Positions 50,793 through 63,104 of a DNA stretch of 64,000 nucleotides are shown here, one piece after another; position 1 is the first letter of the stretch; every line of letters starts with the position of its first letter. The notes below the pieces were generated by a model. The model did not search any database. It had not been told where the DNA came from and worked only from the letters and a program-made list of their open reading frames with translations. The DNA lies in contig JAYKAV010000289.1 in NCBI GenBank assembly GCA_035582835.1, positions 1,218,309 through 1,282,308 on the forward strand, written 5' to 3'. Source of the stretch: Phoebastria nigripes. Taxonomy: Eukaryota > Chordata > Aves > Procellariiformes > Diomedeidae. The translations under genes and the position numbers were made by a program.

Positions 50793-53139
50793 TGTTGTTC
50801 CTGTGCACCCCTTCTACCCCACACTGCAGCCTGAGGGGTGTGGGGAGCTGGGCTGGGATGTAATTAGGACCCCAGGATATCCAGAGAAGGTGGAGAATCT
50901 GCTCCAGGTTGTTTATCAAAACAAAAGGGTTATTNGAATGAAAGCGGAGCACGCCGACCTGTCGGCTCTTGCCTGGGCTGGGTGTTTGCTCACTTTGTGC
51001 CAATACAGGAGATGTCTTCGCCGGAGCCTCCCCAGCTGATAAGAGCAGCCCCTTCGTGCTCTGCCCTTCCCTGCTGTGGTCCGTTGGGTTTTTTCCTGGT
51101 CCCAGTGCTTGAGGAAGGATTTGGGGGGGATTTGCCTTGTTTTTAAGCTCCCTGTGTGACTTGGACACGAGCGCAGCCATCCCATCGCCCAGCACTCCTC
51201 TCCCTGTGAACGGCCGCCTCGTTAGGGATCTGTCTTGCGGGGTTTTCCAGCAATGCCCCCCAATTCCCGGGCAGGGCTGGGGGTCCCCCCCGTTCGNGTC
51301 GGGGGGGAGCTGGCGGGCTGCGTGGCATTGGCGCGTCTTGCACAGCATCCCCTCCGCTGCGGGGCCAGCTGGCGTGGGGAGCAGATGGGGAGGTGGAGCC
51401 AGGTTGCTCGGCCGGGTTTCAGGCTACGATAAAGAGAAGTGACGTAGAAAACTAAATACCTGTTATCGGAGAAAAGCAAACAGAGCCTCCACCTGCCTCC
51501 AGCCTTTCTCCCTTCAAGGGCAGGCTGCACGCCCGGCGTGTAGCTCCCTGTAAAAGTTGTTTTATTATTAACGTGCTTGCTTTGGCTTGGCTGTGTTGTT
51601 GAGAAATTCAAGCTTGACTCCAGATAATGAATGACAAACATTTGTCTGGACTTAACTATTTTATTCTGACTATTTTTTTCCTCCTGGAAGTTTACAGTAA
51701 GTTGTCGATGACATGCCCTTTGACATGGATTAGTGCTGACGCCTCGCAGTTGGATCTTCCCATCCTTTTCACATCTTGGTTGTTTCTTTTCAAGGGAGGC
51801 TTTTGTGCATGTCTAATCCATTTAAAATGAAAAATAAACAAGAANTGGACTGATCTCTGAAGGGGCAGTCGGGTACGAGGGCAGTGCTGGCTTCCCAGCA
51901 GAAGGCGGCGAGCTTTGGGGTGGGATGGAGGGAGTGACGGTCCTGCCGTGCCCAGGGGAAGGCCTTTCCCCCCAGCACCCCAGTTTGGTGTCAGGGGGTG
52001 CCTGGAGCAATGGCTGTCACTGACTTTTGGTTTACAAACCCCTTAAAAGCTTTCTGGTAGGTGGGTGGATGGTGAGTTCAAGCTTGTGGGCTGGGGAATT
52101 GATGCTGTCCTCCCTCTGCTCCATCACCCATCGCTTTGTGATCCCTCTTAGGGACCTCCCTTGTGTCCACTGTCAGGTGTGTACGTGAGCTAGATGGCCC
52201 TTGCCTTAGAGCTGATACCTCTCCCCACCTATATATATGTAATACCAGGTAATATATTTAATAGTGTGTGCAATATTGGCCATATTGAACTGGAACCCCT
52301 CTGCATTGCCAGGGTTGTGTTGGGTGCCTGCAGCTCCCCTGGATTTGGTAGGATTTTGGATGCCCCTTTGCAGGTGGGACTCGGATGCTGTTTTTGCAGG
52401 GCTTCTCTTCAGCAGCGGAGCTGGTGGAAGAGGAGGCACCGCTCCTCCTTCTGCAATGCCAAAACAGTCATTATAAAGCCCTCAAAAATTGGGAAATGGT
52501 TGGGATAGAAATGTCAACAAACCTCTCCTAGCTGACCCAGTGGCTTCAGAGGAAGCTCTGTGGTTTTGAGCATCTCTGACTTGGGATCAGGCTTGGTTTT
52601 GCCAGTCCAAAACTGAGTATGCTGCCTTTGCCGAGGATAATTTTCCCTCGGTGATGCCGTCTTGGTTGCAAGACGTGGGTGGTGCGGTGCTGCCGGGGGG
52701 CTCGGCTCTGACCCTGCAAATCAGTAGTTTGGGTTTAGCATCTTGGCTCAGGCTTGGTCTTAGCTTAGTGCCTAAGCAGTGGGTGAGATGAGGAGCGCTG
52801 CACGGGATGCCCGAAAACCTTGTGCCTGGCTGCCTCCGTCCTCCCCGTCACGCTTTTAAAGGTTTTGCCTATTTAAAGAGGATTTGGCTGTTCTCCGGGA
52901 GAGGGCTGCTACCTGTTGTACTCCACTGGATGGCCTGGTATTTATTGTGAAGGTTTCAGAGAATTGGCTTAGACTTTAAGACACTGTTTATTTGTGGTTG
53001 CTGAACTTGTGTTGTTTAATGGAAACATTTTCCTTTTGAAGGTGAATTATTGCTAGAAACAAATACAGGCAATGCCTCGTGGCTGAGGCAGGAGCCAGGA
53101 CTGGACGGAGCTACAGCGTCTGTCAGTGTCGGCAGCGGC

Positions 53140-53223
53140 ATGATGACTAAGGAGAGAGAAATTAAAAGCCGATGTGCAGCCTTGATTGAAGTCATTAATC
53201 TGCTGCAGAGCTCGGGGATTTAA
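53140..53223 (+). other. small open frame of 27 codons next to a donor-like site
   Basis: The frame starts with two consecutive ATG codons (53140 and 53143) and ends at TAA (53221-53223). Its translation begins MMTKEREIKSRCAALIEV and ends in a Leu-Leu-Gln-Ser-Ser-Gly-Ile tail; it looks like a charged, amphipathic helix. A splice-donor-like AAAG|GTGAGG follows at 53230/53231. No upstream acceptor or promoter was found. It may be chance within a conserved non-coding block. Listed as an observation, not as a gene. Confidence 0.2.
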
Positions 53224-56200
53224 AGCAAAGGTGAGGGGGAGGCAGGGGCTGGCGGCTGCCCTCAGAAACCCCCCTGCGAGTGGACTCCGTCCCTGCTCCG
53301 TGTGCCCGGGGTGCATTTGTCCTCTCTAAATGTATGCCATCCCTGCAGTTGATGGAGGAAGGTTTGGAGTGTAGCTTCGATGCACCGAGATGTCCCCTCT
53401 CCGCTCCTGCTCAGCGGGTCCCCAGCAGATGACATCGGATCTGCTGCAGTTCCCCACTTCCAGTGATAAGTGACGGCTTTCTCCGTCCAGGTGTCTTTTT
53501 TCCGTGACGTGCCCTGGCCTGTATCAGTTCCCTCTATGAAAGCTCAATTTCTCCTCCGTGGATTTGCCAGCAAATTTTGTCTCATTGCAGTATCTGCAAC
53601 CCAGTTTGGCTGGTGCTTGGTGAAAGCAAAGGTGAAACAAGTTCTCAGAGAGGGAGCTGAAGTCACCTGATACGAGCTGGAAGTAAATGCGTCACCGTGT
53701 CCAGTGCAAAGTGTAGCAGAGCAAGCACAAGGCTGCATTATAAAATAAGAGAATAAAACTTATGGAGCAGGAAACCTCTCTTCCCAGCTCGGAAGGCATT
53801 TTCTTTGCCCTATCCCAGCAGCTCTCTCTGCTTGCAGCACCTTATAACTTACAGCTCCTTGTCTGGCAAGAGTTATGGTAACTCCAAATTAGCCCGTAGC
53901 GCTATGTCGTCATAACCTTGAAACAGGACCCAAATGGCAAAACCTGCCCGAAACCAGTTGTGATTACTCATGCTTCGTGCTATCCCTCTCCCCCGCTGGA
54001 GTTTCTGCTATGGTAATTCCACTTATTAAGCAAGGAGACAAAACACCTTTATTAAACTTGGAACTGAGCTTGGGAGCAATGAGAGAACCGGGACTCGCTG
54101 GCTTCAGACCGTCAAAAGGTTTTCGTCTCTCTTCAAGTCCCCTCTCCCTTCCTCTGCACAGCCTTTAAAGTGAACGAGAGAGGAAGAAAGAGACTTTGCT
54201 GTTTGTGATGAATAAAAGTCTGCATTTAAATATGTTTATTTAGAGTAGGAAAAAACTTAGGAAGGTGTATTGGGAATGCATCCTGTGATGTTGGGGCTTC
54301 ACTTGATCTCCAAGCTTGAAAAGGCAATGAGCCGAGATGGACGGGGTCTTAGCTTAGGCTCTGTAAAGCTGCTTTTTATTAACACTTTCAGTGAGTGTTT
54401 ATTAACACCGTAGATAAAAGAAGGCTTTGGTAACGGGTCTGTCCCTTTGCTCCTCCGGTGGAGGAGCTGAATCTTGAAAGGAATTGCCCTGGGCACCTGC
54501 TGGACTTACTGATGAAAGTTTTCATTGCAGATTTTCTCCACAAGCTTAAACGTAAAATAGCCTAAAACCCTCCAAAGCAAGTCTGCCCTCCCTTCCTCCT
54601 TAGAAAAGCAAAAAAAGTTGTAAAAATGCCTCTTGCCACCTGCGTGCAGAGCTGTGCNCGGTGGCCCCTTGCCCTGTGCCTGCGGAGAGCATCACTTTGT
54701 GCTAAAACGGCTGAGAAGATGTGCANGAGCCCCTTCAGCAATTTTGTCTTGAAAGGATTTAAAGAGAACTGCTCANGTTGTCGTTGGCTCTTGTTCATCG
54801 TAGCTGCCGTGGCTGTCCTGCCGCAGAGACAAGGGAGGTCTGCTCAGGAGCAGCTGGGTGGAGAGGGGGTGTTGTGCTCCATCATGGAAGCGCCCGCGCA
54901 ATTATCCGGTGACATGGGGACACATCTGCCTGGTCCTGTGGTCCACAGGGCGCATCAGAGGAGCTGATCCTGTCCTGAGGTGGGACTCAGGGTCTGACCT
55001 TGCTTCTTGTCTTGCAGCAGCAGGAACCCCCTCAGTCCATCTTCAGCTTCTTGGGGATGCCCAAAGTCTCCCTTTGAAGGCATCTCCCATCTTGGGGAAT
55101 GATTAGAGCAGTTTAAAAAGCGCTCCTGCTCGCTCGGAGGGAAACCTGGGCGTGATACTTATGCTGCCTTCAAAGGTGCAGGCCTTCTCCAGAGGTCGTG
55201 CGTGCCCCAGCGCTGGCCGGGTGGCCGTGGCAGCCCTCCGAGGGAGCATCTGCTGCTTCCAGGAGATGCAGAGTCCTCCTCTGCCTCTCGCTGGGCGAGG
55301 ACACGGTTCCCAGCATTTTCATATCGAATTATGGATTGATTGCACGCCTGCGCTGTTGCTGTTAGCATCTCCACGCTTTTGTCTTTCCTCCCAGTGAAAG
55401 AGTGCTTTAAATGAGAGAAAGAAAAAGGATGACTTCTTACCACATCCATCCTATGTTGCACCAAGCTTTGGTAACTCTGCCTGGTGTCAGTGGCGAGGGA
55501 AGGCTGCAGCTCCCTCTGTACGTCGATGGAGCACCTGGTTACACCATGGCTACACCTGGTGTAAAGGAATTGGGTTATGTCTTTGCTACCAAAAAAAGAT
55601 GCGTTTTGCAGTGAGATCAGCCATGTGTATTTGCCACCTCACTGGGAAACCTCCCCAGAGGTCCAAGCTCTGCAGCTCGTACGGTGATGTACCTACCTGG
55701 AGGGATGTAGGCTCTCACGGTCCCCAGCAGCTCACCTCCCTCGGGCNCAGGTTTCAGCCACAGCAGCTGAGGCTGCTGAAGCAGATGCCTTATCGCCTGC
55801 TGTATGATTTCTGTACTATGCAAAAAATGGTTTTACAGCAGTCTGAACTTGGCCATTCCCTTTTCTTCTCGAAGGCAGCGTGAGCACAGACCTGGGGCGG
55901 CGATGGACCGGGAGTGCAAAACCCACTCGCCTGCACCCCCGTAGCTCTCGGGGTGGGTAGTTCAGCGGATGCTCGGCACTGAGCTGGGTCTGGGGTGGTC
56001 TGGAAGGAGGAGGTTGGAGGTCACATCCACTCCTGCTGAGAGCACGAGGAGTTAATTGTGGTGACTCGGGGATGGAGAAGCTATTGCATCTGCAGGCCTG
56101 TCAGCAGGCAAGGTCCAGAGGGGAAAAGGCTCTGGAAGGCAGCACGCTTTGCAGCAATGTATTTTTGTTTTAAGTAACTTAATTGCGTCAGACAAATGTG

Positions 56201-59200
56201 CAGGCAGGAGGCAGCTCCTGCAGCTGGGCAGATTAGTTCCTTGCAAGCTGGGCAAAGTCCCTGCTTTGCAGCCTGTGCAGCTTCCCCNGGAGCGGAGCCC
56301 TGGCAGCCCGGGGAGGGGAGAACAAGCAACAGCTACTGAGCTTGTGCAAAAAAGTTCTTGGATAAAGAGGGGAGGCAAGCCCCGGCTTCGTTAGTGGAGC
56401 AAAGGAGTTGTCCTCTGCATGCTTCACCTGGAGGTTTGGGATTGAAGAAGATTTGCCCTTCTTGACTTGCAGTTTGTAACCGTCTTAGTGATGGAGAGTG
56501 CAGGTCTCTGGTGATGCCTTCCTTAACTGTGATATATTTAAGGTATCTAGTGGCTGTAATCTGCATCTTACTGGAATTCCTTGCAAGGAAGTTTTTATTT
56601 GTTAATTCAAGCAAGGAGAAATCACTTGTATTGTTTAACTTCCCAGCACGCAGCTCTCCTGCCAGTGGGATGCTGCCTTAATACGTCTTGATATTCACCG
56701 GGTGATGGTCAGAGCTGGTAATGTGAAGGGAAATAAGGTGATAAAGCCAGGCCAGGATTTGCGTGCTGGCCCATGGACTGGGCTCTTCACCCCTGCACTG
56801 GCATCGTCTCTGCACCACGGCTCCTGGGTGAGCCTTGATGTGACATAAAGGAGCAAAGACAGAGAATGCAGCCTTCAAATTTTCTATATCGCTGTTTAAA
56901 TGGTCAAAACTCACATATTCTGGGTCCTGTGCGAATCTGCCTGAAGGTTTACCTTCATTGATGGCTCTTGGCAGTAGGAAAGTCCTCTCCTCTNCAGGAG
57001 TCATCTAGAGCAAGACCAGCTGTGGTGGTTTGAGAAGTTACGGCTGCCCGTTCTCCATCCTCTGCTGGAGGTCCTTGCTTCTCGGCAGGAGACCCGTGAG
57101 GTGCTGTGGGAAGAGGCCGGTGGCTGCACCGGGTGGGCAGCTGATGGATGGGAACTTAAGATGCTTTTAATAAGGCAGAGCCCTTGGGAGCCTTGGGTGA
57201 GGACTCCTGAGTGTTTTGCACCGGTTCATACCAGCATCAACAGTGTCTGGATCAGTCACAACAAATTAATGCCAGAGGAAGGTGGCTCGAGGACGAAGCT
57301 CTCCTGTACAGACCCGACAGNGTTGTGGGGCTTTCGGCAGACTCAGACGGTTTGTGCTGTTTCAGCTGGGCGCGAGGGCTAAAGTGGCGTGCCAGACGCT
57401 GAACTGAGCTTTCGGGCTTATTTGGCTGGGCAGCGATCAGATGGTTTCGTGCAGAGTTGTCTTTGTACTGGTGGAAGATGGGTGTTGCAGAACTGGTTTC
57501 CCTTTCCCCTGCTCCCGCCAGCCTGCTGGCTTTTGCTTTTGCATTTTATATCCTGCTCTTTTGCTTTTATATTTCTTTCCAGTTAGCTTTGCCTTGTTCA
57601 GCTGCTTTATCCCACACCGCTCGCCTTCCAGCAGCACCAGTTGCAACGCTGGAGGAGCCACCCAGTTGCCCCAGTGTAGCACCTTGTTGTTGTTATCCCT
57701 TTTTAGTGGTGCCTGAGCTCGTTCCTGCAGGTCCCGACCAGCAGCAGCCCTGGCTTGGGTCAACTCATCCCTGAGAAAGGGGACGGAGCGGGGGGGTCTT
57801 AAACTCCTTACCTGGCTGTTCCTGCTGCCTGGCCTTGGGAGCCTGCAAAAGGCGTCGGGGGAGCGCTGATGCTGTCGGGGTGTGAATTGCTCAGGAGGGA
57901 CATCTGCAACAGCTTACCTGGGGAGGAGGAGGAGGAGGAGGAGGACAGGGCTGTCCTGCTGGAGCATCCGCTCTCAGCCCAGCGGCTGCCGCCAAGGAAG
58001 AGCTGGGGCTGTTTGGCAGGTGGTGCCTCCGACCGCAGCTGGGCAAGTGGATGCTGTCAAGTGCATCAGGAACAGAAAGTTTTGCTTATCTCTACTGCAA
58101 CAAGTTTCAGCAGCGAACCNGACCGTTATTTAAACAAAAGGCTTTACCGAGCCCTCGCCGAGGTGTCACCCAGAGGAGCCTGCAGCTTGTTGCTGAGCGA
58201 GAAGGATGCACAAATCCTTTTCTTTGCTTAACCTACGGTGATGTGGCGTTTCCCCCCCGGGACNTCACGGCACATCAGCACATCTCGGGGCCGTACGGAG
58301 GCAGCTCTTGAAAGGTTTGGACGTTCACAGCAGAGAAGCATGTAAAAATTTCTGGCTTTTGAAAACTGAGGAGGGAATCGGGTACATCCCTGGGACCGGG
58401 GCAAACCTCCTTCTGCATGGCTCTGAGCCTGGGCTGGTGTCACCTGCCTGTTTTATCTCAGCATGAGCCCTATGTGGGGCTTGAACCAATTTATACCAGT
58501 GTTGAGGGGAAGAAAAGAAATTAATTCTTTTAATATGGAGAGTTATAGGCTTAAAAAGGCCTTATTAGCCTTCTGTTTAAAGATCTAACGGTAGTGACTT
58601 GGCTTGTGCATTGCTCCTCTACTTGAAATGCAAACATACCTGAGGGGTTCCCCCCTTCTTTTGCTCCAGCCANGTCTGGGCCAAAAATTTAAGGAGCGAG
58701 GGATTTCTCCTTGACAGGGTGATTTATCCCTGGGCTCCCCTGCAGAGCAGGGTCGGTGACCAGGAGGGCACCCCGTTTCTCTCGGCTGTAGAAGTGGGAG
58801 CAAACCCCCCGAAGCGAGGGGTGGTCGTTGCCGTCATCTCCAGATGGGTGGCTTTGGGAGGTGCTCACCTGGATGACCTTGGAGACCTGCGGCTTCCCGG
58901 ACCGCTGAGCGGCAAGGGCAGAGCTTCCCCATCGTAGCCTATTAACGCACCTAAATCCTGCAGGGTCCATCCTGGGGGCTGTCTGCATTGCAGTTGTGTT
59001 GTTTAAATAGGAAAGCAGCAGCAGTGAAGGCTGGTAACTTGGGTTTTCACGTACGTGCAAGCCCGTGCAGGAGCCTGGAGCTGGACTGGAGGAGCCAGCT
59101 CGAGCTAAACCCCGACCCCTTCCCTCGCCCAGGCGAGGGGCAGCCCCGGCTGCGCGCTGGGAGCCTCGCTGGGAAGGGCGGGGAGGCGATAAAAGGGGGG

Positions 59201-59329
59201 TTCAGCTGAGCTCATCCTCCGACTCATCTCCTAACCCCTGTTTTCTTGCTGGTTATTCATGCAACACAACTTTATAGCCCAAATACAAACGGTTGAAAGG
59301 ACGATCCTTGCTCAGGTTTTTTCTTGGTA
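53224..59329. other. long non-coding stretch, presumed intron
   Basis: No supported exon. A strong acceptor-like string at 55000-55018 (CTTGCTTCTTGTCTTGCAG) has no donor within an open frame. A (GGA)7-8 run lies at 57921-57946. A 108-codon minus frame at 56678-57004 reads smoothly but shows no known motif. The rest is ordinary mixed-composition DNA. Confidence 0.4.
57921..57946. repeat. (GGA)n trinucleotide repeat
   Basis: Seven to eight GGA/GAG units form a short poly-Glu open frame in passing. There is no CpG island or splice signal around it, so it is treated as a simple repeat. Confidence 0.85.
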
Positions 59330-59500
59330 GCGCCTTTAAAGCTCCTGTATAAATTAACGCGTTCGTTCATTAGCTGCAATTCCCCAAAGCGCCGAGTAAA
59401 GTTTGTGATTTTAATTACTTTTTGCAGGGATCTGAGCACACGGAGACTTCAGCAGATGATTATAGTTCATATTATTCATGCAGCTTTTTTTTAATCCCTT
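59330..59500. promoter_or_regulatory. candidate conserved non-coding element
   Basis: AT-rich non-repetitive DNA with cores such as TAAATTAACG, TTCATTAGCTGCAATTCC, TTTTAATTAC and GATGATTATAG. The texture matches intronic enhancers. It is weaker than the 48.8 kb block, and conservation is unknown. Confidence 0.25.
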
Positions 59501-60345
59501 TCTCTGCTAGGACACGGTCGATATTAAAATGGAAGTCTGCTCATAAATTCCCAGCCCCGTCCCGTGTGAGGTGTCTTGATCTTCGAACTACAGCATTTTG
59601 CTGACAAAACGATTAAATTTCCTGAGAGGTGCTGCAGAAAGTACGTCTGTGAGGAGGGTATGAGCTGCCGGGGTTGCTGTGTGCTGTTGTGGAGGTATTT
59701 GCCAAAGTTACATTTCATCCTGTTTATCCCTCAACCCCGAGCTGGGCTGGCTGTGTCACACGCTGGGTGGTAAAAAATACAGAGATTTTCAAACAGAAAC
59801 ACAGAATATTTACACGGTTGCAGACGTTTGTGGAAATATTAGTGGGAAAATCTAACCAACTAAAGTAAAATGCTAACAAAACTATTTTCAAATTAATTAA
59901 AAGACTTGGATCCATTTTTTAACTGTTGAGGTTTTAATCCTCAAGCATTTACTTNATCTATCTGAAGTTACTGTAGCTTCTTGTATCATAAACATTTTAG
60001 GGCCGCATTCTTCTTTGTACGCAGTCTGCTTAGTGAGAGACCCGAAGGGTTTGTCTGCGTATGGAAATTTATTGTTACGTAGGAATAATTCTCTAGCTGC
60101 AGCTGTGTAACCCCTCCTGCCCAGCCTCCTGCTTTATAACCTGGTTCTTAATAACTACTGGACCGCTTCTGCTTCTCCTGACATCTTCTTGTCTCGTCGA
60201 TGGGAGCTCCTCGGGTATTTTGCCCTGCTGTCAGCCCTGGCGGTGCCACGAGCTGGGGATCTCCCAGTGCAGGAGGAATACGAGGTTAATGAGAATCCAT
60301 ATTTTACTTTTTTTTTTTCTTTTTTTTTTTTGCCTGTGTTTGCAG
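59501..60345. other. non-coding, ends in long pyrimidine tract
   Basis: AT-rich to about 59990, then mixed. It ends in a tract of about 35 T-rich bases with a TGCCTGTGTTTGCAG acceptor at 60331-60345. Confidence 0.4.
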
Positions 60346-60383
60346 GGTTTGATCTTTTAGTCTCCCAAGACAGCTTTACACCT
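60346..60383 (+). CDS. candidate small internal exon (38 nt), unproven
   Basis: A long polypyrimidine tract (about 60307-60340) leads into TTTGCAG|GG at 60345/60346. A donor CCT|GTGAGT follows at 60383/60384. The 38 bases are open in the phase needed to join a phase-1 intron: the leftover G of the exon at 40228 plus GG gives Gly, then FDLLVSQDSFTP, leaving phase 0. Both splice sites are good and the phase fits. However, such coincidences occur in 24 kb of intron, and the peptide matches no family I recognise. The 20-kb intron would be ordinary. Confidence 0.2.
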
Positions 60384-62124
60384 GTGAGTCTGACTTTGAT
60401 GCGCGTTTACTGGGGAATGAGCAGGTTCAAAGCTCGCTGCGCAGGTTGCTAACTTGTTTAGCATCAAAAAGGAAGGGGAAGCAGCAAAATTGCTCGGTGC
60501 TTGCGTCGCACGGAGGAGCTTTCAGGAACTCCTCAGAAACCAAATGCCTGTACGTTCAATTGCAGGTGCAGGAAAGGAATAAAAATAACTAATCCAGGAG
60601 TAAGCAGCCCTTGCATTTGTTTAAGGCCTGAGAGTCCTGGCTGTGGTTAGCCGACGGAGAGGAGCGGTCGCTCTGCTCACGGCTGGTGGGGTAGGAGGGC
60701 TGCGAACCGAAGCGGGGAGCGATGCCGCATCCCTTTGAAAACGCGAAGCGCAGGCAGAGGGGTGACGTGGTCTGGGCTGAGCTAGAGTTTGGCTGAAACC
60801 CCAAGTCCGCCTGCTTCACGCTGATGAAAAGTGCTTGTGTGGCTGCTGGTGACCCCGGGAGTTGGGACCTTGGCTTTGCACTTCTTTCCAAGTGATAAGA
60901 GAGATTTAATCTGATTTAATTTTCTTCAACAAATATGTTTAATCTTTTAACGATATTACACGTGATGTATAAGCATCGAGAAGTCCTTGTCTTTTCCCCC
61001 CTGTTGACCCATACAATCCTTTTATGGAACAACACAAGTGACTCGTGTAAAGCTCTTAACAGCATTAATGTGAGCGATGCTGTTCTCTTCACCAGCCGCA
61101 CGCCTGACTCTGCAGTGCCCGGAGCTTGATGGAGTCCGTAAGTCCCCTGAATCTGATGCACTCAGTAATAAAGTGAATGCAGAATAACAGAAGACACGTA
61201 TATATACGCATATAAAATTTTTGGGGGGTAGGCAGAGATCCTCTTCCTAACACTTTGGCTTTACCTTGTAGCCTCAAGTGAGAGTGAATTACAGATCTGG
61301 GCACTTTAATGCACCTTTGTAATGCAAGAGCCAACTATTATTTTGCGTGGAGTGCCGTCTAGATGCGAATGAATCCTAGGACTTGGCAGCACACCTCTCT
61401 TTAAGAAGTTACAGAGCATCAGCTCATCTCTGGTCCCGCTCTTGCAGGAGCTCTTAGCCCATGGGAGATGTTCCTCAGCTCCCTGCGGGAGAGCTCAACC
61501 AGCCCCTACCCTTTCAGACCTGCTGCAAGCCATGGGTTGAAGGTATGCTGCCTGCAACGGTTGAAGGCAAAAGCATTGTTACACTGGAATAACATCTCCT
61601 GTGTTCATGGCATCAGCTTGGTAGCACTCAGCTACCCAAGTGAGGAACGACAGAGTTGAATGCAAAAGCCAGTCCAGGGCAAGAGCTGACCACACTGAGA
61701 CGGAGGCATCAGAGATGCGGAAGGGATGGGCTGGAGCTCAGTAAATTGTTTTACAAGGGCTGGGATAAATAGGACCTTCTCTTTTAACAGATGGCAGCTT
61801 GTGGCGAGGCTCGCAGATGCTCTCGTTATCGTATATCCCGTGCTGGGACGGCACCGTCCTGACCTTCGTCCAGTTTGCTGGGGGAGGTTTAGCCCACCAG
61901 TGGATCGTATTGAGGGGATGAAATATCTTCTCGGGGTTAAGGGAAATAGCCTGTTGAGAAGTGAGGGGGAAAGAGCAGCGGTGCAGCACAGCTGCATCTT
62001 TGGCTGTAATAAGAAAAAATTCCCAGTGGAAATAGCCATGGCTAACTGTTTAAGGGGGATTCGTGTGTTTGGGGAGAGGACTGGAGCTGCCACCGTCCCT
62101 GAACAGTGGAAACGGGGAGAAAAT
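60384..62124. other. non-coding DNA
   Basis: Several overlapping frames of up to 159 codons occur on both strands (61632-62205), without motifs. A (TA)n-like TATATATACGCATATA lies near 61200. Nothing else was recognised. Confidence 0.4.
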
Positions 62125-62480
62125 CAAAACTGCCAGGCTGGGTCAGACCAAAGCTTCACCTATCCAAGACTGGCCAGAAGAAGATGCNGAGAGGACAGGG
62201 CATAATCCTGACTTTTTGCAGCCGGTGTTTCGGGGACTTTCCCATCAGGATGCTTCCTCCAGATCCCTGTGTTTAACAGCTACCAGCGGACCTGTCCTCC
62301 GTGAGCTTATCCAGTCCTCCTTTGAAGCCGTAGGTATTTCTGGCTCCCAGAACATCCCCTGACAATGAGTTCCACAATTTAATTACAAGGGGAAAGGAAA
62401 TGGCCCTGGATAGATTTTTAAACTTGCTGCCTGATCCCTTTATTCCTGTGTTGTCAGTAATGGTGCCTGGAGAGGGATTG
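62125..62480 (+). mobile_element. CR1-derived interspersed repeat, sense
   Basis: GGCTGGGTCAGACCAAAGCT, then ACCTGTCCTCCGTGAGCTTA, then TCCAGTCCTCCTTTGAAGCC, then CAGAACATCCCCTGACAATG and AGTTCCACAATTTAATTAC match in order a widespread sauropsid repeat. It is recalled as GGCTGGGTCAGACCAAAGGT, ACCTATCCTCCATGAACTTA, TCTAGTTCTTTTTTGAACCC, CACAACATCCTCTGGCAAGG and AGTTCCACAGGTTGACTGT. AACTTGCTGCCTGATCCCTT continues the match. This is one of the clearest repeat calls here. Confidence 0.8.
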
Positions 62481-63037
62481 AGAAGGGGAAATGAGGGAGG
62501 AGGGAGAGAAGGTAGGGCTTGAATTTGGGAATAAAGTAGGGGGAGAGGGGCGAAAACTGCTAAATTAATACCAAAACAGAGCCCTTCCAGGGATGGGATG
62601 CGGCNGCGCGCAGTGAATACGCTAGCTTCATCCTCTCTGTGCAAACGGATGGGATATTGAGTCGGCGTTTGTTTTAATATTTGGGAGGTCAGACTGGTGT
62701 GAGGTGAGATTACGTCGGTATAAACCCAGTGTAACTGCAAGCGTTCGGTAATCAAGGAGTGAGTGCCGCCTCGGACTGCCTGGGCTTTTGGGCTCCTCAC
62801 CTTGAGCCACGTGTGCAGGGGGAGGAATTAGGGTGCAAACGATGGAGGGAGGAGANGTCTGGCTTTGCCTCTATCAACACGTGGCAGGAGATGCCCCAAG
62901 CCTGGCATCGTTACTGCTATTTTAAATCCAGTGGGATATCTGCTGGTGCCTGCTTCAGCCAGCCCTGCAGCACCGCGCTGCAGAAACCACGCTGCTGCCG
63001 CACCTCTAGCACCCAAAAAACTAACGGTACCTTCAGG
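62481..63037. other. non-coding DNA with a possible old repeat piece
   Basis: GTCAGACTGGTGTGAGGTGA followed by TCGGTATAAACCCAGTGTAA (62688-62735) resembles the sauropsid repeat with TTACACCAGTGTGAG and ATAAACCCAGTGTAACTCC. The rest is unassigned. Confidence 0.35.
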
Positions 63038-63038
63038 T

Positions 63039-63082
<44 letters not shown>

Positions 63083-63104
63083 AATTATTTATTTATTTAT
63101 TTTT
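63038..63104. repeat. compound microsatellite (TA)n(TG)n(TA)n(TTTA)n
   Basis: An alternating TA block (63038-63050) leads to about nine TG units (63051-63069), then a second TA block (to 63082), then ATTT units to 63104. The TA blocks flank the TG core symmetrically. TG blocks can adopt Z-DNA and TA blocks can extrude as cruciforms. It is immediately followed by a splice-acceptor-like TTTCCTAG. Confidence 0.95.

Larger units (their letters stand above)
49381..53039. other. non-coding stretch with simple repeats
   Basis: The stretch contains a (TTTA)5 microsatellite at 49948-49968, the AT-rich tract at 50381-50444 and the G19 run at 50774-50792. Frames of up to 298 codons (50452-51348 minus) run through the C/G homopolymer and ambiguous bases and have no motif. 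No exon is supported. Confidence 0.4.

Noticed and set aside
50452..51348. 298-codon minus-strand frame
   Set aside because: It passes through the G19 run as a poly-Pro string and two ambiguous bases, with no family resemblance.
55000..55080. Strong acceptor-like CTTGCTTCTTGTCTTGCAG followed by an open stretch
   Set aside because: No donor before the stop codon in the relevant phase.
56678..57004. Smooth-looking 108-codon minus-strand frame
   Set aside because: Protein-like in places but no motif, splice signal or repeat match could be established. Left as unassigned.
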